From positions 558,001-622,000 of the forward strand of contig CALNXQ010000004.1 in NCBI GenBank assembly GCA_942490535.1: a stretch of DNA of 64,000 bases. The letters are read 5' to 3'. The position numbers and the translations under genes are program-made. Below the pieces are notes generated by a model. It was not told where the DNA came from and made no database searches. It saw only the letters and a program-made list of their open reading frames with translations. Shown here piece after piece: positions 46,342-53,809 of the stretch. Positions within the stretch are counted from its first letter, which is position 1. Every line of letters begins with the position of its first letter. The DNA comes from JAEINY01 sp942490535 (GTDB taxonomy: Bacteria; Bacteroidota; Bacteroidia; Bacteroidales; Marinilabiliaceae).

Positions 46342-47057
46342 AACAGATTGAATCACAACTAACCGAATTGCGCCTGCAAGGCATGTGTCGCAGCTGGTCA
46401 GCCCTGCTGGAAACACGCAGGCATCATGAACTATCTTTCTCGGAAGGCCTGGAGCTACTCCTCCAGGCTGAACAGGAAGAGCGAAAGAACAAACGTTTTG
46501 ATCGCTTAAGAAAGAATGCCGGCTTCCGGTATCAGGCCTCCATCGAGGAGCTCTATACCGATGCGGCAAGAGGACTGGACAAGGAACTGGTCACTTCACT
46601 GGCTGCCGGGAATTATATCACCAAGGGAGAATCTGTCTTGATTACAGGAGCATCCGGATGCGGCAAGAGTTTCTTTGCGTCGGCATTGGGACACCAGGCC
46701 TGTGCACAGGGCTACAAGGTGGCCTATTTCAATGTGCAAAAGCTGATGCTAAAAACCAAAATGGCACGGCTGGAAGGCTCTATCACCCGACTATTTGATA
46801 AACTGGCTAAGACAGATGTTATTATAATGGACGACTTCGGACTGACCTACCTGGAGCAGCAACAACGCATGGATCTGTTAGAAATTATTGAAGACCGCCA
46901 TGGGAAAAAGCCTGTTATCATAGCCAGTCAACTGCCAGTCGCCAACTGGTACGACGTAATTGGAGAAGAGACCATTGCCGATGCCATACTGGATCGCTTA
47001 GTGCATACTTCACACCGGGCTGAGCTAAGAGGTGAAAGTTTAAGAAAAAAACGGTAA
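46338..47057 (+). CDS. istB: IS21 helper ATPase IstB (copy B)
   Basis: The 239-residue AAA+ ATPase is apparently identical in sequence to the copy A protein. It has Walker A GASGCGKSFF and Walker B IIMDDFG. It overlaps the istA stop by four bases. The frame is intact. Confidence 0.93.
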   Translation: MKQIESQLTELRLQGMCRSWSALLETRRHHELSFSEGLELLLQAEQEERKNKRFDRLRKNAGFRYQASIEELYTDAARGLDKELVTSLAAGNYITKGESVLITGASGCGKSFFASALGHQACAQGYKVAYFNVQKLMLKTKMARLEGSITRLFDKLAKTDVIIMDDFGLTYLEQQQRMDLLEIIEDRHGKKPVIIASQLPVANWYDVIGEETIADAILDRLVHTSHRAELRGESLRKKR

Positions 47058-47670
47058 TATTGTCAGTCCATCACGTTCTTTGACCATTTTCATGAGGGGG
47101 GTCCATATCACCAGTGAGGTGGGGTCTGTATCACCGGAGTATACAGGCGTAATAATTGTTTAATCTGACTCATCGTTTTTGGTTTTCCAGCCATCTTGTT
47201 CTGATTTAAAGGTTTTTCACCTTCAAATCAACCAAATATCATGAGTATAACCTACTTAATAGGGGTCTGTATGCTCCGGCGACGCAATGAAAATCCCTGT
47301 TCCGAGTATGATTTTGACTCCTGATAAGGGCATCAAATTAAACTTCAAATGGGGTTCGCATGCTCCGGCGGAAGCAACAAAGGTTACTATCCTGGGGTCT
47401 GCATGCTCCGGCGACGGATCGTACAGACGTTTAAGTGGGGTCTCTATCTGCCGGATTGGCAGAAATCAAGAGACGCAAATTTGGCCCTGTGATTTCCGGT
47501 TTTGGAGGGGTCTGTATGCTCCGGTGTATACATGAATATAATAACTATGCCCCACATTCAGCCTTGAACATGAAAACGCCATCTGAATATTATGATTTTA
47601 AGAAAGCAGCATAAAATGAAATTTTAAAAAAAACTTATCATCGAATGATGACCATGGCCTGTTGGAATTG

Positions 47671-47710
47671 TTGATAACTTAAATAGGAAAGCTGTAAAGT
47701 AAGTTATCAA
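47671..47710. terminator. Hairpin near the right end of IS3
   Basis: TTGATAACTTA and TAAGTTATCAA form a perfect 11-bp stem with an 18-base loop after the orfB stop. It may block read-through between the element and its flank. There is no T-run. Confidence 0.5.
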
Positions 47711-47788
47711 TGATTTCAATAGGCAGCAAAGGACTAAAAGTAATTAAACCCGCTGCAAAAGCGGTCCAGTTTTGGAACGAAAAGAGCA

Positions 47789-47868
47789 ATTTCGCCTTTG
47801 CCCGCGCGGGAGCTAAACCCCCAAAGCCAGGCTCAGTAAGGCATTCTTTATTGCGGTTTGTTGGCAGT
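47789..47868 (-). repeat. attC site 1, truncated by IS3
   Basis: Only the R''-proximal half remains: reading in cassette direction, CTGCCAACAAACCGCAATAAAGAATGCC, then the internal GGGAGCTAAACCCCC-like part (as in the other sites) up to the IS3 end. Its outer box ACTGCCAAC is complementary to the GTTGGCAGT at the start of the same unit (48584-48592). Confidence 0.75.
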
Positions 47869-47875
47869 ATGTGCT

Positions 47876-48577
47876 TTATTTTTTCCATTCAATATTGTCA
47901 GGCATCATCATTTTCTGCCTAAATTTATCAAAGTCAGAGAAATACTCAGTAAGTGGAAAGTTTATAGTCTTTTCTCTTTTTTGACTCCAAGTTAAATGTA
48001 CAAGTACAAAACTATATTCTGAACCAGAATTTTTATGAATTGCGAAAAGAACATCATCATTAATACCACTTGTGCATAAGGCTGAAAAAGTATACTCGTT
48101 TAATGTATGGGGTTTCTTAAAATCTAAAAGATTCCTGAAAATATCTTTTTCATAACCTATTTCCTTTTTTAATTCTTCTTCAAATGCAATTTTCTGGTCA
48201 ATTGATATTGATTCCCATGGCTCTTCAATAAAACTTTCTATTTGATCATTTTCAAAATATTCTTCAATTACATGTCTATAAACGCCTGAAACATCAATCT
48301 CAATATTTTCGTCTTTTAATTCATAAAAATCATAAATAGATATTCCTCCTATCGGATAAATAAAATATCCATTTTCTAATTGAACATTAAGTCTTAAGTT
48401 TTCCCAAAGTTTAAAATCCTTTTTTTCCATGGAATTGAATTTTAAAACTTTGTCTTTTATTTGATTATAACTGATATTTGGTATGAATTCTCCACTTAAA
48501 CAGCCCATACTATTATCTGTTACTGATAATTCAGTTGTACCAATTTTCGTTTTATTTGAATAGATGTTTGCTTTCAT
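47876..48577 (-). CDS. Cassette gene 1: immunity-like hypothetical protein
   Basis: The 233-residue soluble acidic protein ends ...SGSEYSFVLVHLTWSQKREKTINFPLTEYFSDFDKFRQKMM. The segment ALVHLTW-S-x-K followed by P-x-T-E-y/f is a pattern I associate with SMI1/immunity-type and related uncharacterised proteins; I hold this loosely. The natural start is MKANIYSNKTK at 48577: the frame runs a further nine codons upstream, but only through the recombination-site box. The gene fills the unit between attC sites 1 and 2. Confidence 0.6.
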   Translation of the reverse strand: MKANIYSNKTKIGTTELSVTDNSMGCLSGEFIPNISYNQIKDKVLKFNSMEKKDFKLWENLRLNVQLENGYFIYPIGGISIYDFYELKDENIEIDVSGVYRHVIEEYFENDQIESFIEEPWESISIDQKIAFEEELKKEIGYEKDIFRNLLDFKKPHTLNEYTFSALCTSGINDDVLFAIHKNSGSEYSFVLVHLTWSQKREKTINFPLTEYFSDFDKFRQKMMMPDNIEWKK

Positions 48578-48584
48578 TGCATTA

Positions 48585-48780
48585 CTGCCAACGGCCTGCC
48601 GCATGGAGCGTAAAGGGATTTAACCTTGCTAACTTTCCAAATTGAGCAGAGCCAAAGCGCTGTATTTGTTTTTAACTTTTCATTTCTAAAGCCAAATCAG
48701 CGATTTGGCGGTGGTTGCCGAAGCTACAAACCAACCAAAATGTGCCGCACCCTTTATGCTCTATAGCGGTTTGTTGGCGG
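48585..48780 (-). repeat. attC site 2 (long type)
   Basis: In plus orientation it runs from CTGCCAACGGCCTGCCGCATGG to CCCTTTATGCTCTATAGCGGTTTGTTGGCGGG. The two ends pair as an imperfect palindrome (GCATGGAGCGTAAAGGG with CCCTTTATGCTCTATAGC). The interior includes GCCAAATCAGCGATTTGGC, a secondary hairpin. The length is about 196 bp. Confidence 0.82.
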
Positions 48781-49570
48781 GTCGTACTTTTTTCTTTCTT
48801 TTAAATACTACTGGTATGTTCCAGAGTAAATCATAAGGTTCACCATGTCGGTATAAAACGTCCCAATCTGGAATCGATTTCACAACCCTTCTGGCTTCCT
48901 CGTCTAAAGCCTTGTTGAATCCCCTTCCAATAATCACACTATCTATTTTACCTTCTGGAGTAACACTTATAATTTGAACAAAAACCTTTGCTATTTTAAC
49001 CGAATCAGGAATAAGCGAGTGGTTCGTATTATTTATAATATAATCCCTCAAGAGTTTATTGTCTTGAGTAAATTTTGACTTTCTGGATTTAGAGTTGTCA
49101 AAATGGACAATGCCTTGTAATATTCCGTCTGTAAATTCAAATTTCTTTTCATATTCGTATATAGAACCATACCCCATGTGTTCATAATGAATAAGCTTAC
49201 CATATGGATTTAATAATGAAGAATTACACCAGTCCGCATGAATTTTTTTATCTGTTTTCCTGTCCTTAAAAATAAGTGATAAGTCAATTGCGGCGCTGTC
49301 TCCTTGTAGTTCAACTAAAAATAAACTGTCATTACTAAGTTCCCAATAACCAATATAACCCCGCCAACAAGCGGTTGAATTGTATCCATATCTTTGGAAC
49401 ACTTTGTCTGGTCTTGGGTGATTTTCAAAATAGCTTTCAAGTGGATTGGCATAAATTGATAGCGTATCTCCTTCATAAATCAAGAAGTCAGGAATCTGAG
49501 CAGTCCCAAATGCTTTTTGATTTAATGAAATCAAAGAAAACAGAATCAATATGTATGTTAGTTTTTTCAT
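48761..49570 (-). CDS. Cassette gene 2: exported protein with TonB-like C-terminus
   Basis: The 269-residue product starts MKKLTYILILFSLISLNQKAFGT, a signal peptide. The C-terminal 75 residues (VFVQIISVTPEGKIDSVIIGRGFNKALDEEARRVVKSIPDWD) match the TonB C-terminal fold pattern V-x-V-x-pdG-x-I-d ... LDeEA-x-R-v-x-P-W. The stop lies inside attC site 2, so the last six residues (PANKPL) are encoded by the recombination site. A longer frame to 49696 only reads into the intron upstream and is not natural. A paralogue is cassette gene 8 at 55914. Confidence 0.7.
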   Translation of the reverse strand: MKKLTYILILFSLISLNQKAFGTAQIPDFLIYEGDTLSIYANPLESYFENHPRPDKVFQRYGYNSTACWRGYIGYWELSNDSLFLVELQGDSAAIDLSLIFKDRKTDKKIHADWCNSSLLNPYGKLIHYEHMGYGSIYEYEKKFEFTDGILQGIVHFDNSKSRKSKFTQDNKLLRDYIINNTNHSLIPDSVKIAKVFVQIISVTPEGKIDSVIIGRGFNKALDEEARRVVKSIPDWDVLYRHGEPYDLLWNIPVVFKRKKKVRPANKPL

Positions 49571-49585
49571 TTTTTGTATGCCCGC

Positions 49586-51818
49586 ACCGGGTAGCTTACG
49601 CCCCCTAAGAACCGTGCATGCGAGTTTCCCAGCACACGGCTCAAGCACTTTTAAGGCTCCTCGGCGAAGAGTTACCCAACTGTTTGTAATTAGCATTATT
49701 TCTACCTACGAATGTAGTATTTTGCCTGCATTGTTTTGCAAGATCTTCTCTCCATTTTGTGCGCTTATAAAAATACTTATCGAATTCACGTAAGAAGGGA
49801 TTGGCTTTACTTTTGACTTTCACATGGTACACGATCGGTATCACAGATAATTTATAGAGGCGATGATTAACAACACCTTTACCAGTCTGTGCCTGGTCGG
49901 TAAAATGGTTATTTTCAAAGTATCTGTGAAATATCCACCACCGGTTTTTATTGCCATGCTGATATTTCGCCCATCGTCTTACTTGCCACCATAAGAATGT
50001 TTCCAGTCGGTAAAAGGTAAGCTTCGAACAAATGCCTTTATGATAGTTTGACCAACCCCGAATAACAGGGTTGAGTATTCTGATAAGGGCATGTGCCGGA
50101 ATGCCACGGTTGGCTTTACAGATTGCCTTTATTTTGTTTTTGAATGATTGAACTGATGTTTTTGATGGCCGGATGATCAGCTTGCCCTTATACTTACGAA
50201 CATGCTGAGATAGAAAGTCAAAGCCATCGTTAATAGGTGTGATTTTTGATTTCTCAGCCGATAGGGTAAGCCCTCTCTCTTTCAGGAATTCAATGACAAA
50301 CGGCTGGATTTCGTTCTCAATGATTTCCTTGCTTTTGGCAGTAATCACAAAATCATCAGCATATCTCACGAAGTTGACTTTCTTGGCGTGCCATCTGGGA
50401 AACTGTTTTGTAAGAGCAGCTTCCATTCCGTCCAATACCATATTCATTAACAGTGGCGAAATGGTTCCTCCTTGTGGTGTACCTTTATGGGTTGGAAACA
50501 ATTGTTTCTTTTCGATAAATCCGGCTTTGAGCCATTTAGCGAGAATGGATTTGTTTGTTGGAATATTGTCCAATATCCATTCATGGCTGATTTCATCAAA
50601 GCAGGCTTTTATATCCGCTTCAAATATCCATTGTGCCGAGACTTTCCTGCAAAGCATCAGAAAGCATTGCGCTATGGCATCGTTGCAGCCACGGCGGGGT
50701 CTGAATCCATAAGAGTTCGGATCAGCGGTGGTTTCTGCGAAAGGTTCAAGTGCCAATGCGTGTAGTGTTTGCATAGCTCTATCCTTCATGGTTGGGATGC
50801 TTAGCGGGCGTTTCTTTCCATTCTTTTTAGCAATGTAAACCCGTCGCAATGGTTTTGGAGAGTAATCTCTGGTTGTCAGCTTTTTGGCTTGATGAAGCTT
50901 AGTGTGCCCATCCTGCCATATTTCACCATCCACGCCGGCAGTCTTTCCGCCTTTGTTAGTGGTGACTCTGAAAACAGCCAGTAATTTTGCAAAAAATGAT
51001 TTACTTAGAAGATACATCAGAGCCTTAGCTTTGGCCCATTGCTTCTTCTGAACAGCTTTAGCAATTCTGCGTTGTAGCCTGTTCACCTTTTGAATAACCT
51101 GACGCCATTGTATGGTTTCCCAGGTATTACATCGGGATGGGAGTGCACACGATGAAGTTCTGTTCTCGCTCATTTGCTTTCTTCCATAAGCAGGTTCTAC
51201 AATGTATTTTGCCATAAAGTACCAGATGGAGGTGGGCCGATTTTCATCGGTGATCATGTTGCCAAAGCTCAATCACTATCCAACCCATTACAGGAAGGCA
51301 TTCGCTTGTTCCATCCTCTCTGTTCGATGATTCCCGATGCCTTACGGTTACGGTTTTAACCGCCTGCTGGCGGTGAGAACATCGAGCTTCCACGTTCCGC
51401 ATAAATGACAGATTCTGTGAATTTAGGTTCATCCTGTCTGCCGGCTGATCTACATTCCCGTATGGTCTGCGTTAAACGACCATAGCCTGTCAGCCTACTA
51501 TTTTGGTCTAAAGCGTATCATTCTCTTTTTCGCTTCTACGCTCTGTCGGCAGTTACGGACATTCAAATGTTTTAACCATGTTCACTCATCCAAGCCCTAA
51601 ATCGGCATTGAGACTCCGAAGACCATCCACCTCGCGGTTTCCTGCCCTGCTATGGGGTATGCAACCCAGCATTTGGTACTGTTTCTTAGGGGCTTCACCC
51701 GATAATGGCTGCACCATACATCAGATGCCCTAATAGGATACTACTGGAGAAACAGTAGGTTTTATCAATCTTTAATTTATGATTGTAAAACAATCATTTA
51801 TGCGACCTCGTGTCGCAA
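49586..51818 (-). mobile_element. Group II intron, copy 2 (in attC site 3)
   Basis: The 2,233-bp intron is nearly identical to copy 1. On the minus strand it starts TTGCGACACG at 51818 and ends CTACCCGGT at 49586. The exon junction reads AACCGTTG|GCGGGC, i.e. within the R' box of attC site 3, in the same direction as the cassette genes. Removal restores GTTGGCGGGC, whose complement CCCGCCAAC is present at the other end of the same unit (48773-48781). Confidence 0.92.
49641..51173 (-). CDS. Group II intron reverse transcriptase/maturase, copy 2
   Basis: The product has 510 residues and differs from copy 1 at isolated positions (for example KKQWAKAKAL against KKQWGKAKAL). YADD and the thumb/X domain are intact and the HNH domain is missing as in copy 1. 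The same start argument applies. The frame is intact, so this copy could supply splicing activity to all three introns. Confidence 0.93.
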   Translation of the reverse strand: MSENRTSSCALPSRCNTWETIQWRQVIQKVNRLQRRIAKAVQKKQWAKAKALMYLLSKSFFAKLLAVFRVTTNKGGKTAGVDGEIWQDGHTKLHQAKKLTTRDYSPKPLRRVYIAKKNGKKRPLSIPTMKDRAMQTLHALALEPFAETTADPNSYGFRPRRGCNDAIAQCFLMLCRKVSAQWIFEADIKACFDEISHEWILDNIPTNKSILAKWLKAGFIEKKQLFPTHKGTPQGGTISPLLMNMVLDGMEAALTKQFPRWHAKKVNFVRYADDFVITAKSKEIIENEIQPFVIEFLKERGLTLSAEKSKITPINDGFDFLSQHVRKYKGKLIIRPSKTSVQSFKNKIKAICKANRGIPAHALIRILNPVIRGWSNYHKGICSKLTFYRLETFLWWQVRRWAKYQHGNKNRWWIFHRYFENNHFTDQAQTGKGVVNHRLYKLSVIPIVYHVKVKSKANPFLREFDKYFYKRTKWREDLAKQCRQNTTFVGRNNANYKQLGNSSPRSLKSA

Positions 51819-51955
51819 CAACGGTTCGGCCATATGAAGTGGCCCGATGTGCGTGTGGTATATTCGCTTTCTTGTTTATGCCTCAGATGGCGCGGGAGCT
51901 GAGCTCCCAAATTCCACCAAAGCCAGGGCTACTTTATGATGGCTTGTTAGGTGCA
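51819..51955 (-). repeat. attC site 3 (short type), split by intron copy 2
   Basis: From CAACGGTTCGGCCATATGAAGTGGCCC to AGGGCTACTTTATGATGGCTTGTTAGGTGC: the arms pair over about 17 bases. The interior GGGAGCTGAGCTCCC is a perfect small palindrome. The R' box continues across the intron at 49577-49585. Confidence 0.85.
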
Positions 51956-51964
51956 GGCGTTTTT

Positions 51965-52555
51965 CTATATTATTCGAGCGTTTATTAAACCATCTAAAAA
52001 GTGACAAAACAGTTCAAACTCAGATATTATCATCTCAGAACTTTTTAACCTTATACTTGACCTTCTGTTTACATTTATATAGCCATTATTAGTACTGATG
52101 TTATAAGCTCTATATTTATCATTTACAAATTCGCCTCTTAGGTTTTCGTTTTCAAATATCTTTGACAAATATCTTTCTAGGTTTCTACTTGATTGAAGAC
52201 CGATGATTTTATCGAATTCTTTATATCCTGTTCTGTTATTTCCAAAACTGAAAATTCGATCAAAGTAATCTTTTCTCCATATTGAAAGCTCAATGGTTTC
52301 TTTTGTTTCTTTTTTCGCAGTGATAGTTATATCACAATCATCATATTCATTCTTTCTTAATGGGAACTCATATAATCCTGTATGTAAATTTACTAGTACA
52401 TTCTTGTAAAGCAATTCAATATTAAAAAGAAACATTCCTCCTGCTTGACTGCCTCCATTCATTATTTGCAATGGCATAGAGAAAGTCCCATTAAGTTTTT
52501 TTGCAACATCATTCCAAATCTGAACTTGTTTTATATCTTCTAATTTTGAAAACAT
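51965..52555 (-). CDS. Cassette gene 3: hypothetical protein
   Basis: The 196-residue soluble protein (MFSKLEDIKQVQIWNDVAKKLNGTFS) has no signal peptide or membrane segment. It is rich in Asn, Ile and aromatic residues, with alternating strands around residues 28-90 (GGMFLFNIELLYKNVLVNLHTGLYEF) suggesting a beta-sheet domain. I recognise no family. It fills the unit between attC sites 3 and 4, stop 9 bp from the site. Confidence 0.65.
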   Translation of the reverse strand: MFSKLEDIKQVQIWNDVAKKLNGTFSMPLQIMNGGSQAGGMFLFNIELLYKNVLVNLHTGLYEFPLRKNEYDDCDITITAKKETKETIELSIWRKDYFDRIFSFGNNRTGYKEFDKIIGLQSSRNLERYLSKIFENENLRGEFVNDKYRAYNISTNNGYINVNRRSSIRLKSSEMIISEFELFCHFLDGLINARII

Positions 52556-52573
52556 AATGGGGTATATTTAGCT

Positions 52574-52716
52574 TGCACCTAACGGTCCTGCTGCATGAAG
52601 CGAGCCGGCACGTGTGCTGTCTCTTTCTTGATTTATGCCTTGGTTCGCGCGCTGCTCCTAACCTTCCAAACTCCCCTATCGGCAAGGCTTGCTTTATTGC
52701 AGCATGTTGTGCAGCG
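52574..52716 (-). repeat. attC site 4
   Basis: From TGCACCTAACGGTCCTGCTGCATGAAGCG to GGCTTGCTTTATTGCAGCATGTTGTGCAGC. The arms pair (CTGCTGCATGAAGC with GCTTTATTGCAGCATG). The left box GCACCTAAC complements GTTAGGTGC at the start of the same unit (51946). Confidence 0.82.
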
Positions 52717-53109
52717 GTGTATTATTTTTGTTTTGGGTATGCTTGTCCAAGATGTGTATCAGTTCCCGTACTCAAGATCTTGTCCGCTTTGAGTTTTTGT
52801 TTTTAGAGGCCGTTCAATTTATGGCTCCTGCCGTTATTGCGAATGCTGTCTGAAAACACTGTTTTAAACGACGTTTTGTTTTATATTTTATTTTTCCCAG
52901 ATCCCTTAGAACACAACTTTAACAACAGAAGTGAGACAAATCGCGAACCCTTACAAATGCTGTTGTATTTTGGGTTTGCATTCCCGCTTTAAAATTTGGT
53001 CATTGGGTCTTTCCTGGTCTTGCCTAACCTGTCATTTAACCTGTGTCCGGGAAATGCATGAATCAATTAAAAAAGTCCTTAGAATAGCTGGTTTGCTTTA
53101 TTGAATACT
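52717..53109 (-). other. Cassette without a gene (unit 4)
   Basis: About 390 bp lie between attC sites 4 and 5 and no frame of more than 26 codons with a start is seen on the minus strand. A 20-codon frame (MQTQNTTAFVRV...) is the longest with ATG. The unit is nevertheless bounded by complementary boxes GTTGTGCAGC / GCTGCACAAC, like the others. It may carry a promoter, a small RNA, or a decayed gene. Confidence 0.6.
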
Positions 53110-53252
53110 GCTGCACAACGTCTTGCCGCATGAAGTGGGCCGTTGCGTGTGGTACATTCGTTTTCTTGATTTTGCCACCGCACGCGCGGGAGCTAAACCT
53201 CTCAAAGCCTCCCTCCGTCAGGCCTGCTTTATTGCGGTTTGTTAGTAGCCGG
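53110..53252 (-). repeat. attC site 5
   Basis: From GCTGCACAACGTCTTGCCGCATGAAGTGGGCC to GGCCTGCTTTATTGCGGTTTGTTAGTAGCC, with pairing arms CCGCATGAAGTGGGCC and GGCCTGCTTTATTGCGG. The interior carries GCGCGGGAGCTAAACCTCTC as in sites 3, 6, 8, 11 and 12. Confidence 0.82.
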
Positions 53253-53664
53253 CTTATTTTTTTACTTTATTCAGTTCAGCAAAACAAAATCTAAATTGAT
53301 CTAGTTCTTTTTCGTTTTCTGTATTTTGTTGTTTGATTCCTGTTAATTTAAATTTGAATCCATACAGTTTGCATTTGATCAGTGTTAATCTCCATTTGAT
53401 ACCTGTATGCTCGAATCTGAATAACTTATTTGTCCATTTGTGTATTGCTTGTACTTGTCAGAAAGCAGTCATTGTCCATTTGATGTTTACTTTCTTTTAT
53501 TTTTTGTCGGTAAACAACTTTTGTCCAAAGTCACTGCCAATTTTAAATCCGCCTTTGATCATTTGTCACTTGTAGATTGACGTAATTTCAATTCAATCGA
53601 GTTAAAGTCCAAATACCACAGTCATTTTACTTTGGTTTATAAACCATGGTCAGTTTATTTTTTG
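53253..53664 (-). other. Cassette without a clear gene (unit 5)
   Basis: About 410 bp. A minus frame of some 66 codons ends TAA at 53254-53256, next to the site as in the real cassette genes (...DQFRFCFAELNKVKK), but it has no ATG; upstream it meets a TGA. It could be a gene with lost start or a decayed one. A plus frame of 80 codons (53333-53575) runs against the array and has repetitive composition, so I do not call it. The boxes GTTAGTAGCC / GGCTACTAAC bound the unit. Confidence 0.55.
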
Positions 53665-53809
53665 CTGGCTACTAACGGTCTGGCCATATGAAGTGGCCCG
53701 GTTTGCGTGTGGTATATTCGCTTTCCTAATTTTGCCAATGCTGGCGCGGGAACTAAACTCCCAAAACCCGCCAAAGCAAGGGCTACTTTATGATGGCTTG
53801 TTAGGGCCA
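53665..53809 (-). repeat. attC site 6 (short type)
   Basis: From GGCTACTAACGGTCTGGCCATATGAAGTGG to GGGCTACTTTATGATGGCTTGTTAGGGCCA. The arms GGCCATATGAAGTGGCCC and GGGCTACTTTATGATGGC pair with a few unpaired bases. Confidence 0.85.

Larger units (their letters stand above)
42199..47145 (+). mobile_element. IS21-family element (copy B), carrying a group II intron
   Basis: The ends are TGTATACACCGG and CCGGAGTATACA. It is flanked by the 5-bp duplication GGCGT (42194-42198 and 47146-47150) within istA of copy A, in opposite orientation. Without the intron it is 2,714 bp. The left 330 bp contains four copies of the terminal repeat CCGGAGCATACAGACCCC (variants at 42208, 42323, 42382 and 42452). 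Confidence 0.92.
40671..47194 (-). pseudogene. istA: IS21 transposase IstA (copy A), disrupted by copy B
   Basis: The main part, 40671-42198, contains the DDE core (HIAGDKLLIDYAGD, PDNLKAAVIKPDLYEPRIN, PQDKGGVEKQVNIIYSRIY). The first 15 or so codons (MAGKPKTMSQIKQLL) lie at 47151-47194 on the other side of copy B. The break falls within the N-terminal helix-turn-helix. A chimeric start reading out of the copy B end (about 20 codons) could still produce a protein without the native N-terminus. Confidence 0.88.
39869..47532 (-). mobile_element. IS21-family element (copy A), interrupted by copy B
   Basis: The outer ends TGTATACTCCGG (39869) and CCGGTGTATACA (47532) carry the same repeats as copy B. 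It is flanked by the 5-bp duplication TGAAT (39864-39868 and 47533-47537) inside IS3 orfB. Removing copy B leaves about 2.71 kb. The right 380 bp holds four to five copies of a GGGGTCTGTATGCTCCGGCG-like terminal repeat. Confidence 0.9.
36034..47614 (+). pseudogene. IS3 OrfB transposase, split in four pieces
   Basis: The reading frame can be rejoined exactly across the three insertions: KALGIAKSSIYYK to RWASDIT (up to 36381), then SIKCWNGEKLRVAVVIDCC, then the DHDNGPEYIEKK-type core (39517-39868), then EYNNYAPHSALNMKTPSEY (47533-47614). The DDE residues lie in WASDIT (Asp), HDNGPEY (Asp) and the segment broken by IS21 A (Glu side). The protein is certainly inactive in its present state. Confidence 0.88.
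35603..47788 (+). mobile_element. IS3-family element, interrupted by three insertions
   Basis: Adding up the four segments (35603-36381, 37711-37760, 39517-39868 and 47538-47788) gives about 1.43 kb, a normal IS3 size. The left end carries TGGACCACTTTG and the right end its imperfect complement GCAAAAGCGGTCCA. The gaps hold an IS481-like element, an unassigned DDE element and IS21 copy A, each with its own target duplication. The right end abuts a truncated attC site and the left end abuts the IS481 fragment, with no shared duplication. The outer ends are approximate. Confidence 0.8.

Noticed and set aside
48761..49696. Long form of cassette gene 2 starting inside the intron
   Set aside because: The first 42 codons derive from the intron 3' end, including domain V; removal of the intron removes them. 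The signal peptide starts at 49570.
51779..51988. Plus-strand frames across attC sites (also at 52573-52806, 55806-56021 and 61534-61746)
   Set aside because: They are translations of the palindromic sites, occur again at each site, and do not vary like genes.
53333..53575. Plus-strand frame of 80 codons in cassette 5
   Set aside because: It opposes all cassette genes, is made of near-repeats and lacks a stop next to a site.
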